Of a stretch of DNA of 26,800 bases, positions 1 through 8,700 are shown one piece after another. The number at the start of each line of letters is the position of its first letter. Position 1 is the first letter of the stretch. Under the pieces are notes generated by a model, which did no database searches, was not told where the DNA came from, and saw nothing but the letters and a program-made list of their open reading frames with translations. Source of the stretch: Paramoeba atlantica (Eukaryota > Discosea); NCBI GenBank assembly GCA_977017575.1, contig CDRNVI010000146.1, positions 1 through 26,800 of the forward strand, read 5' to 3'. The translations under genes and the position numbers were made by a program.

Positions 1-2
1 AT

Positions 3-358
3 AAAGCAGAGAAGAACACATTCACATCTGTCTCAGCTTATGATGTCTGGGGGGTTGGAATTTTCATGGCCAAGCAGATTTTTAGTCCTTGTGGTTGGGT
101 TCCTGGGCTTCTTGAGTTTTTACTGTTGGATGATATTCTTGAAGGCAATCAAAAAAGTGCCAAAAAATTTTCTTTAAAGCAAGAGAGGATTCAAATCAGT
201 CGAAGGGGCATACTTTGTTGGGAGTCACATTCACACTTCCGTGTCTTTGACCGCTCGAAAAAATTGATATGTTGCAATTAATGATGAAAATTTCCCCCCT
301 GGATCGACCTTCGACTTCAGATTTATTGAGACATCCTTTTCTCCAGGAGGCTCTTTGA
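3..358 (+). CDS. Protein kinase, C-terminal lobe (5' cut by window edge)
   Basis: Two segments read like the end of a protein kinase domain. From base 3, one frame gives SVSAYDVWGVGIFMAKQIFS, which fits kinase subdomain IX (D-x-W-x-x-G). From about 251 to the TGA at 356-358, another frame gives IDML.., SPLDRPSTSDLLRHPFLQEAL, which fits subdomain XI (conserved Arg, then HPF). The frame changes between them. An intron 157-179 (GTGCCA...AAAG) would restore frame but would be only 23 bases, against 57 or more elsewhere. The downstream frame also carries a TGA at 248-250 with no AG acceptor after it. So this is a gene with an unusual intron, a sequencing error, or a recently broken copy. The family is not resolved; the long spacer between IX and XI is loosely Cdc7-like. 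Confidence 0.45.
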
Positions 359-1043
359 GAAACCAAGAAGTTCCCAAAAAAAAAGGGGTTGGGAAAAAGA
401 AGGCTCATTTTGCTCTGGGTTCTTTTTTTATTTTTTTGAGAGAAGAAAAGAGAGTTGAAGGACTTTAAAAAAAATGAAAAGGGGAAGAAGAGAAAGAAAG
501 AAAAAGAGATAGAAAAGAAAGGTAGAATGGTCATGTGGTCTCTCATTGAAAAGGACCTTCGTTTCTGAATTTTTCGAGAAAAATCGAGGTGACCCAGAAC
601 AGGTATGTGATAATGTGTTTTGTCGTGTTGGCAAAGGTTTTTTATTTTTCGTTTTCTTTCATCTTCTCTCCTTTTTATCCCCTATCTTTTTATCTCCTCC
701 TCTCTTCAAAAAACAATTCCAAGCTGCGGATGTTCCTCCTTTTTGGGGAACCACTTTGTTGAATAATTTCTCTGATTTTTGTCTCTTTTGGCCAGCACAC
801 ATCTATTTGGGAGATGGGAGGTTTTATTTTCTTTTTTTTTTTTTGGAAATCCCTCTCAGATCTGGATCTTTAAATTATTAACATCAAAAATCTCAGGAAA
901 AAAAATAAAAAAACCCGCAAAAAAAACAGCATTGCCCGAGATTTGGTCTGGCGATGCCCATTTTTGGAGCGTTCCGTTTTTCTTTTTTCGCGGTCACCAA
1001 CGAAGAGTTGATCACTTTTTTTTGATCCTTGGAGTTCATCAGG
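359..1043 (+). promoter_or_regulatory. Intergenic and upstream region of the sulfatase, with a possible leader intron
   Basis: No protein-coding gene is supported here. Bases ~395-525 are purine-rich and ~640-870 are T-rich. A strong donor CAG|GTATGT begins at 603, and an acceptor TCATCAG ends at 1042, one base before the sulfatase ATG. This would make 603-1042 an intron in the 5' untranslated leader. A GGTCACC motif at ~993-999 recurs near other genes in the window. The transcription start is not visible. Confidence 0.35.
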
Positions 1044-2959
1044 ATGATTTTCTTTCTCTTTTTGGTTCCTCTCCTCTTTTTGGGGGCTTCTTGTAATGAA
1101 GATTTTGGTCGTGGGAGTTCACCTCACATTATCTTTCTTATTGCTGATGACTTGGGTTACAATGATGTCGGGTTTTCCCTTGCTGGGAACAGCGGGATCC
1201 CCACTCCAAATCTCGATCAACTGGCGAGGGATGGTGTGGTACTTGACCGTCAGTACACTCAACCTTTCTGTTCTCCAACTCGATCAACTTTGATGACTGG
1301 TTCGTTTCTCCAGATCAGAAAAGAAAAGAAAAGAAAAAAGAAGAGAGTTGTGTTGTTCATAATTTTTTTTTTTTCATAGGACGATATCCTATTCGTACTG
1401 GAATGCAAAGAGGTGTCGTTTTGCCTCCAATGCCTTGGGGTCTCCCTCTCGAAGAAATTTTACTCCCTCAACTCTTAAATGAAAATCATGGCTATGCAAC
1501 TCATTTGGTTGGGAAATGGCATCTTGGGTATTATCAACCTGGTTACACTGCAGTGCAACGTGGTTTTCAGACTCACTATGGATCTTATTTCTCCACCAAC
1601 CACGTTGACCACATGAAAGTAAGGACGTTTACTGGTAAAAATTGGGCTCGAGACACCACTGAGGGTTTTTCAAACGACAATGGAAGAGGGTACTCAACAG
1701 CAGATTTGACCATCGAGGCGTTGAACATTTTAGATGCTCATGACCCTGAAACTCCAATGTATCTTCAAATGGCATATTTGGCTCCACACAGTCCGTTGGA
1801 GATTGACGAAGACCATAAGGCCCCTGCTTGTGCTGATGAAACTCTCTTTCCTTCCTCTCAAAGGAGGGTCCTTTGTACAATGGTGAATGGAGTTGTAAGT
1901 TTTTTGTTTTCTTTTTTGATTGACATTTTTTTAAAACCCGTTTTTTTTTTTTTTTTTTTTAAAAAAAAGACTAAAAATTACATCTTCTTTTTCCCTCATC
2001 CTAGGATGATTCAATTGGACAACTCATCGCGAAATTGAAAGAGAAAGGGATGTACGACAACAGTGTCATCGTATTCATCAGCGACAATGGTGGTATCCCA
2101 TCTCAAGCATCCAACTACCCATTGCGAGGTCAAAAAAGTTCTCTTCTCGAGGTAAAACCTTTTCTCAAAAATTATTAAAATCCCCTCCTTTGCTTTTTTC
2201 CCTTTTTGTCAATTCTTCCTTTTGTGTGTGTGTGTGTGTGTTGTGTGGTTGAAAAACTTAAAACAGGGAGGTGTTCGAGTTCCTGCTCTTGTGGTAGCAC
2301 CTGACCGAATCGAGAATCCAGGAGTCCGTCTCTCCGGCCCAATTCACTCTGTTGATTGGTTCACAACTTTGTTAGCATTGGCTTGTGGGAAAGGTCATTA
2401 TGAGACCACATTCCAAGATTCTGAAAATATCTCTGATTTTATTTCGGGAGAACGTTACCAAGAAACTTTCAAGCGAAGAGCCATTGATGGAATGAATGTT
2501 TGGCCATATATCTCTCAGAAAATCCCTTTCTCTCCTCGAAGCGAGGTTTTGATCAACATCGACAACAAAGTCTTTGGAGTTGGGATGGGAAATCATTCAG
2601 CAATTATTGTGAAAAACAAGTACAAGTACTTTTCCGGAGATCCTGGGTTTGTCCAAGGACTGAACTGTAATTGGGGTGATGGCCATGCCCCTCCTTTAAG
2701 TACTCCCCAGCAATTTTGTCCTTTTCCTTTAAATGGTAATCGAGAGGCGTTGATTGATCTTGAAGCTGATGTTGGAGAGACAACCAATATCATTGATGAT
2801 CATCCAAAGATTGCTAAATATGCACGAGAACGAGTGGCGCACTTTCAGAAGAAGTCTGTTGACTTTTTATATACCACTGAGGCTGACCCAAATAGCAACC
2901 CAGATTTGCATGATGGTTGGTGGACTGTTTGGGATTTCCCTGGAGGTGAACAAAATTAA
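1044..2959 (+). CDS. Secreted arylsulfatase (ARSB/ARSI/ARSJ-like), 4 exons, 536 aa
   Basis: Exons 1044-1299, 1380-1894, 2005-2151 and 2267-2959 join in frame to 536 residues, close to human arylsulfatase B (533). Residues 1-17 are a signal peptide, so the ATG at 1044 is chosen over the in-frame upstream TTG. Sulfatase motifs in order: ADDLGYND (35-41, metal ligands); CSPTR (76-80, Cys76 being the formylglycine precursor); GKWHLG (130-135, Lys131 and His133); APHSPL (220-225, His222); SDNGG (283-287, metal ligands Asp284/Asn285); LRGQKSSLLEGG (Lys301). All catalytic positions expected for the family are present, so it is probably active after formylglycine formation in the ER. It should hydrolyse sulfate esters in lysosome-like compartments or outside the cell; the substrate cannot be read from sequence. 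The introns are 80, 110 and 115 bp and T-rich, and the third contains a (GT)n tract. Confidence 0.93.
2223..2240 (+). repeat. (TG)n microsatellite in sulfatase intron 3
   Basis: Eighteen bases of alternating T and G lie inside the third intron, about 25 bases before the acceptor. This is a simple repeat with no visible coding role. Confidence 0.9.
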
Positions 2960-3198
2960 ATATTTCTTTTGTTAAGAATCAAAGATCAACAACTAAATTC
3001 CAAATCGAATTTCGAACATGTTCTTTTTTCAAAGCTCCTCTCAAAAGTATCACAAGAGGACTTTCCATGTCGGCCTGGAACCATAAAAAATCTCTATTTT
3101 CAAGAAATAATTTTTTTCAAGTTTACATTTTTCACAAACCCACATACCTCACAAACAAATACTCAAAAAGGCTCAGTCTCTTAAATCCAGAAACCAAA

Positions 3199-3438
3199 AT
3201 GAAATCAACAGAAACAAAATCAGTATCATTGCCAAAACAAGTCCCCAAACAGAAGCCAAATCCCCCCACCAGCCGCCCAGAGAGACCATTCGAACACAAA
3301 ACATATTCAACCCTCAGCAAAGAAGAGAAGTTGTTACAATCAAACTCCAGTGGAACCAAGAGAAGGAAAAGGAAGAGTAGAGCGAAGAGACCCACACCGA
3401 GACACCATCGTAGAGACGAAACTGACACACCCAATTGA
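3199..3438 (+). CDS. Small basic ORF, hypothetical
   Basis: An ATG-started open frame of 79 codons gives a Lys/Arg/Pro-rich, low-complexity product (contains RRKRKSRAKR). I recognise no family. The same stretch is open on the other strand, and the surrounding interval looks decayed, so this could be non-coding. It lies just upstream of the first DSIFDW segment, but in a different frame, and could be an upstream exon of that gene. Confidence 0.2.
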   Translation: MKSTETKSVSLPKQVPKQKPNPPTSRPERPFEHKTYSTLSKEEKLLQSNSSGTKRRKRKSRAKRPTPRHHRRDETDTPN

Positions 3439-3439
3439 G

Positions 3440-3547
3440 AAACAAAAGCGCATCCCCATCCAAGAAAAAAAAGACAGCATATTCGACTGGTCATTCACCA
3501 GTCGAATATGCTGTCCCAAAATCGAAATAACAAAAAAAGAAAAGTGA
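3440..3547 (+). other. Coding-like segment 1 of a related pair (DSIFDW motif)
   Basis: This frame reads KRIPIQEKKDSIFDW and then, after an interruption, a Pro-Lys-rich end before TGA. The DSIFDW hexapeptide is shared with the segment at 3967-4107. The four base differences between the two 18-base DSIFDW stretches all fall on third codon positions and are all synonymous, which points to shared coding ancestry. In this copy the sequence right after DSIFDW is the return arm of a perfect hairpin. No ATG opens this frame locally, so it is either a downstream exon or a broken copy. Confidence 0.35.
3473..3515. repeat. Perfect inverted repeat (19-bp arms, 5-base loop)
   Basis: Arm 3473-3491 is the exact reverse complement of arm 3497-3515, around the loop CATTC. 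The left arm encodes DSIFDW and has a diverged match at 4003-4020. The right arm has no counterpart there, so it looks like a local inverted duplication of the left arm rather than an ancient structured RNA. Confidence 0.9.
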
Positions 3548-3966
3548 CCCCCCCTCGAAGCCTTTTACACTCCTCTTCCCTCTTGTCAAAATGGACGGAC
3601 TTTTATCTATTGGGATTTCCCCTGACCTGCAAAAAACGAGGAAAATAGTCAGAAAAAGACCATGAGTGCAGTCATTTTAACACCCCACAGTGCAAACCCC
3701 ACAATAAAGACCTAACTCCTGTGATAAACACTCCGCCCAAGTCCTGGAATCATAAAGTCCGGACTTCGAAATTTGTAGAAAGCCTCGACGACAAATGTAG
3801 ATTTGGATGTAATGCTAGAGAAACGCATTACCACTATCTAGAATGCCCTTACAGACGGAGTGTCTAGATAAAAAATGGAATCTAAACCAACCAAAGAAAC
3901 GAAGAAAACAAGCGAAAAGAAACGTAGAACCCCATCATTGACCAACCATCAGCGATAACGCCAAAA
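3548..3966. other. Non-coding or decayed interval
   Basis: No gene is recognised. A short open frame from an ATG at 3875 encodes a Lys-rich peptide ending at 3955-3957; it resembles the basic peptide at 3199-3438 in composition only. Confidence 0.4.
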
Positions 3967-4107
3967 ATGAACCGAAAACGACGTTGCATACTCATCTCTG
4001 AAGAAGATAGTATCTTTGACTGGACACAAATTCCCAAATCGAAACCAAAGAAGAAAAACCACCCCCCCCAGAAAGTATCGAATCGCCAAGAAGCCTCTTC
4101 TCTGTGA
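3967..4107 (+). CDS. Short basic ORF, segment 2 of the DSIFDW pair (46 aa)
   Basis: An ATG-started frame begins MNRKRRCILISEEDSIFDW, then has a Lys/Pro-rich tail and a TGA stop. It matches the segment at 3440-3547 over DSIFDW and over a following Pro-Lys-rich patch (IPKSKPKKK here, CPKIEITKK there), with only synonymous changes across the hexapeptide. The function is unknown. The Arg-rich start and acidic-aromatic motif could be a short linear interaction motif, but that is inference. It overlaps minus-strand remnants, so it may itself be part of a decayed locus. Confidence 0.3.
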   Translation: MNRKRRCILISEEDSIFDWTQIPKSKPKKKNHPPQKVSNRQEASSL

Positions 4108-4545
4108 GCCAAAGAGGCAGTTGCCTTTTTGAAATTGAGACAAGAGAATCACGTGAATTTTTTCCATAACACCAGCATCAAGTATAATTCCGGGAGGTGG
4201 CAAAAGAGGCTCAAGGAGGCCAGGAAGTTCTGCAGTGAAAGTGGAGATAGAAACGTTTTTATGCAAAAATACAAATATAAAAAATCTCTTTGAGTGTGCA
4301 TGTTCGAGAAAGGGATTTGTCTTACATCCTCCGTTCAAGACATAACGAATTTCGGATTGAAAGATTACTTCATCACTGATTTCAACCAGTATTTTTTCGC
4401 CACAATAGAGATTGCCAATCTGCAGAACGGATAATTGGTAATATCGACACGATCACCTCCTTCACGAGCACCAAAAGTGGTGTTTGGGTTTGCAGGAACA
4501 CAGGCACAGAGCTTCAGAGATTGGGGTCTGCAGCAGCTCATCAAA
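4040..4545 (-). pseudogene. Minus-strand remnants of a Cys-containing, probably secreted, protein
   Basis: Read on the minus strand, ~4545-4430 gives LCACVPANPNTTFGAREGGD, then a frame change leads to IGNLYCGEKILVEISDEV and RYVLNGGC (~4420-4325). A donor-like GTAAGA (4327-4322) and an acceptor-like CTTTCACTGCAG (ending ~4233) bracket a T-rich intron-like stretch. A further exon-like stretch reads ELPGLLEPLLPPPGIILDAG. Joining at those splice sites would create a stop, and the frame slips within the first segment, so I regard this as decayed. LCACVPAN resembles LCADVPAS in the ectodomain of the 7-TM gene downstream; a broken inverted paralogue of that gene is possible but not proven. Confidence 0.33.
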
Positions 4546-4875
4546 TTATTGAGAGAAAAAAACCCAAAAATGAACGTAACTTTTTAGAACCGTATTTTTA
4601 GAGCAAAATGATTTTCTTTTCTCTCGCTCTGAATTTCTCATTTTTTTATTTCCTTCTGCTTCACTCTTTCCTTTTCTCCATCAGTTTCGCTTCAAAAAGT
4701 AGATTGGAAAGGAAAACAGAACAACACAGAGATGGCTGATGGCTCAGAAAAGATTCTTTTGGGATGCAATTGAAAAGAGATCAATGAAAGAGATTCTCAA
4801 ACACAAGAAATCGATCTTAACTGCAAAGATGAGGTTTCTCTTTTGTTTTTTAAAGGTCTTTTACTTTTTTTTTGT
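4546..4875. other. Intergenic, no gene seen
   Basis: AT-rich sequence with no convincing open frame, RNA gene or repeat. Confidence 0.5.
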
Positions 4876-5455
4876 GAGGTTTTGTAGTGGGGAGTGAGAA
4901 GAGAGGAGAAGAAGAAGAGAGAGGAGAAGAGAGAGGAGAAGAGAGAGGGGAAAAGAGAGGAGAGAGAGAAAAAAATGAACAAAAAGTTTTTTCGATCTTT
5001 GGATTGTCGCGACCAACAACAATTTCAAAGATCGAAAAAACAAAAACAAAATCGAATCGAATTTTTCTCTCTCTCTTTTCTCCTCTCTCTTTCCCTCTCT
5101 TTTCTTTTCTCTTTTCTCCCTCTCTCTTCTCCCTTATTCTTCTTCTCTTTTCTCTCTCTCTTCTCCTCTATCTTCAAATTCTTTTCTGTGGATCTTCACT
5201 TTTTCTTTCTCTCTTTCTTTCTCTCTCCCTGCTCCTTTTGTTTGTTTCTTGGGTCGAAAAATTCTTCGGCCTGAAATGAAAGAAGGAGAGAAAAGCAAAG
5301 AAGAATGGAAAAAGGAGAAGAGAGAGAAGAGAGAAAGAGAGAGGAGAGAAGAAAGAGAGAGGAGAGAGAAGAAAGAGAGAGAAAAAGAGGGAAGAGGAGG
5401 GGAGCGAGAGAAAAAAAGAAAGGGAAAAAGGAAAAAAAAAGAGAAAAAGTGGGCC
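4876..5455. repeat. Alternating GA-rich / CT-rich / GA-rich simple-sequence blocks
   Basis: About 4885-4978 is nearly pure purine (GAGAAGAGAGG type), 5063-5235 nearly pure pyrimidine, and 5277-5450 purine again. All six frames produce long Glu/Arg- or Ser/Phe/Leu-rich open frames here; these are composition artefacts. Such mirror-symmetric polypurine tracts can form triplex DNA and imperfect long hairpins. Confidence 0.85.
4986..5041. repeat. Inverted repeat (16-bp perfect arms)
   Basis: Arm 4986-5001 is the exact reverse complement of 5026-5041. The 24-base interior contains a further short complementary pair (ATTGT / ACAAT). It separates the first GA block from the CT block. Confidence 0.85.
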
Positions 5456-5788
5456 AAATACGCGTTTGCAGGCCGAAAAAAAAATTTGCATGCCACGTCA
5501 CCTTAGGAGAGGTCGCAAGATGGACCAAAAATGGAATTATTTTCAATATCCAATCAAAAAAAGACACGTCATCAAAGATGACGTCACCTATTTTTTGGCC
5601 GGCTATTTTGGGGAGATCCGAGTTAAAAAACACCAAAAAAAAGACCGGAAAAAAGGCAATGAAAAACGATGCAAAAAATTTTTGGCGAAAATAAGGTGTC
5701 ACGGGTTAGACAAAATTAAGGAGGAAGAACGTTTTTCTTTTTTTTTTTTTTGCTGACTCTTTTGTTTTTGTTGGTTTGGATTCCAGCA
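5456..5788 (+). promoter_or_regulatory. Probable promoter and leader of the 7-TM gene
   Basis: This higher-complexity stretch holds a full CRE-type palindrome TGACGTCA (5579-5586), further ACGTCA motifs (at ~5494 and ~5566), and a CCAAT sequence (5550-5554). A T-rich segment 5731-5786 begins GTTTTTC and ends ATTCCAG two bases before the ATG, which fits a 56-bp leader intron. The motifs are seen directly; their function is inferred. Confidence 0.45.
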
Positions 5789-8700
5789 ATGAAGAACATT
5801 GGTTTGTTGCTGTTTTTTTCTTCTTTTGTTGTCGGATGTTTTGCGGTTCGTCCGGAACTTGTGGACAAGAAGATGTGGTTTGTGAATGATACAATCTTAA
5901 ACGTTGACTATGAGATGGCTGTGCTTGAGATGGAGTTTGATCAAGACCTTTACCTTTCCGGAGAAACTTTTCTGTGTGGGCGAGCTGAGCAAGATTGTCC
6001 AGTGACTAGTTGTACTCCTTGTGATTGGTCGTCTCAACAGGTTTTTTTTAATCCGCACACTTTTCCTTTTTTTTTTTCCCTCTTTTTTCAATTTTTTTCT
6101 GTTCCTGTTCAAATTAAAACTTTTTTTTTAAAGCCGTCCGGGTGCGATAATGTTAATTGCTGTGGTCCAGCCCAAGTTGGTGGATCGGCTTTGGATCAAG
6201 TCAATGATTGGTGTGAACCTTCCTCGACTCCTTATCATTCTTTGACGCTGAATGAAAAATCGCCAATCTTTACCGTTGAACCACGAGAGACATCCTATTT
6301 TCGTTTTTTCATTCCAGAAGAAGCCCATTGTAAGCCATTTCAAATTTTTATTCGTCCCTTCTATGGAGCGCCCACTTTCTCTCTCTCGAATCTGTATGCT
6401 TTTCCGACGACTGAAACTGCGCAGTGGAGAAAGGGGAGAGTCCCACCGAACTCTGGATGGGCCCAAAACTCGTTCGCGGTTTGCCCAAATGCCCATGCTG
6501 ATTATCAATTGGGAACTTACTCTCTCGCTGTTTTTTCTTGGTACAGTTCGTCTTTTTATGTTGAAGTCGTTGTTTCTCCCCAGGACTATCCCTTGGTCCC
6601 TCCTCCTGATAGAATCCTTTGTGCGGATGTTCCTGCTAGTGAGTTAACCGACGCACAAGCTGGGAGTAGTGAACCTGTTTTCTGTCTCCAGGATACTGAG
6701 TCGCTCCAATTGGATTATGATGAATCTCACGCAGGGGACAGGAATCAATTTGTTCTCCCACTCACGCCAGGTTTTTCTTACTTTTTCATTTTTTTTTTTG
6801 AACCTCAAAACTACTTTTTCTCTTTTTTTTTTGGGGGGGGGAGGGAAATTTTCTGAAAAAATTATTTGACTTGCTTTCTTTTTTGGGATACTAATTTTTT
6901 TTTTCCACAAAACAAGGGTGTCACCAAGTTTCATTTGCTGTCACCGGAACAGAGCCTGGTACCGATACGGATATCAATTGCCTCCCCAAAGACATCACAA
7001 GCACTGTTCTTGGTGCCAACTCCATGATTACACGAATTACTACAGGAGATGATCGTTTTACTTTCTCAGTGTGCTCTGAAGATGTTTCTTATCTACGATG
7101 TGCAGCTCAATTTTGGGTTCCAGGACCATCATCTTTGATTTTTTCCACAGTTTCTATTCCTTATCGGGTTCCTTTGGCCCCGACTACAACTACTCCATCT
7201 GCGGGAATAACTTATCAAGAAGGCATAACTGCTGTATCCTCTGGTATTTTTGGGATAGGGAGTTCCCCATGCTCAGATTTCAATTCTGTCTGCAAAGAGT
7301 GGATTGTACCTCCAATTTCTGACCCTCTGATCTTCTGGCCTCCTCCTCCACAGATCCCAAAAATTGACACTGAAAATACAAATGTCTATCAAGACTATTT
7401 CGATGCAACAAATGCCCAGCCACTCGACAACACTTTAATTATTGTTCTTACTTTAAAAGCTGGGACACAAGTGATCTACGAACGCTCTGAACTGGACAAG
7501 GTCGCTATGGCAATTATGTATGTCACCAACGAATTTGGTGAGCCTCCTCTACTTCCCAACAATGCAATTGATCTCAACGAGAAGACTCAAGCCTCGCCGA
7601 GTCAGTACTTATCAACAATTTCGCTCTCTTCCTTCCCGGTCGTTAATCTTGCAGAACTTTGTGATCAAACGAGTTATGACACACTCCAAAATGTTGTGAA
7701 TTCACAGTTAACGGAAATTCTCGAGTCAGATTCACCACAGACCATTGAATTTCATAAAGTTTGTTTATTTATTTATTTAAAAATAATAGAGAAACAACTG
7801 ATTAACTTACTAAATCAAAATCATTTCTTCCTTTTCTCCACACACAACACACACACAACACACACACACACACACACAGTATGTTTTGGACATCTTAAAT
7901 GCTGGGATTGCTGGTACTTCTTGCACACAGGCTGCAATCGAAGCGATGAATGTTCGTCTTGAGAATGTCACCCTCGTGGATTATGATATTTGTCCACCGA
8001 CCGAAATCGAAAGAGAAGAGGAGCAGTTTACAACTGCAGATGTTTCTACATGTGGCGTCCCTGAATGTGCTGAGACATATTTTGAAGATCTTGCACAAGC
8101 TTTAAATAATGTGGATAATCTTGCTCAAGGGTGTTCCTCTGGTGTCCAGGTCTTTTTTCTGTTTCCTCCAATTTTTCTTCTTCGTTTCAAGAATTTCTTT
8201 TTCTATTTGACTTCATTTGAATTTTTCTAACGTTTTGTTCTCTTCCTGCAGGATATTCAATTTGAGTTAGCCTCTGTCGTAGAAAAGCAATTGGAGAGAG
8301 TTGTAAGAGATTGTCTCAATCAAGTGGGGCTTGGCGGTATGTTTTGAATTGTGTTTAACCCATCCTCTCAAAAAAAAAAAAAGAAAACTAATCTTCAAGT
8401 TAATTTTTTCCCTCTCTTTCTTTTGTGACACAGATGATTTCATGGGGATTGATTGCTCAGCTGATTTTGAGTGTGCACAATGGTCTGGGAGGTGCAATCA
8501 TCAAACAAAAAAATGTGTGATTGGAACCTTATCAGAAGTTGAAGATGCTTACCTTCAATGTTACATCTCTAAAATGACTTCCTCATTGGAGGACTATCTG
8601 CGTCTCAATGTCCTTCCTCCAGAAGCAGCTTCTGCACCTACTGATTCTGAACTATTTTTTCTGGGATTAAAATCTGCTGCTTTAGTGGATGATTGTATTA

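Noticed and set aside
196-881. Open frames on both strands between the kinase end and the sulfatase
   Set aside because: Phe/Lys-rich translations of poly-T or GA tracts; at most this region holds a leader exon and intron.
4887-5702. Several open frames on both strands, Glu/Arg/Lys-rich or Phe/Ser/Leu-rich
   Set aside because: They come from GA and CT simple sequence, overlap one another on both strands, and show no motif or splice context.
6041-6133. Reading through intron 1 of the 7-TM gene as coding
   Set aside because: It is 93 bases without a stop, so read-through is possible. But it begins GT, ends AG, and translates to a Phe-rich run unlike the ectodomain around it.
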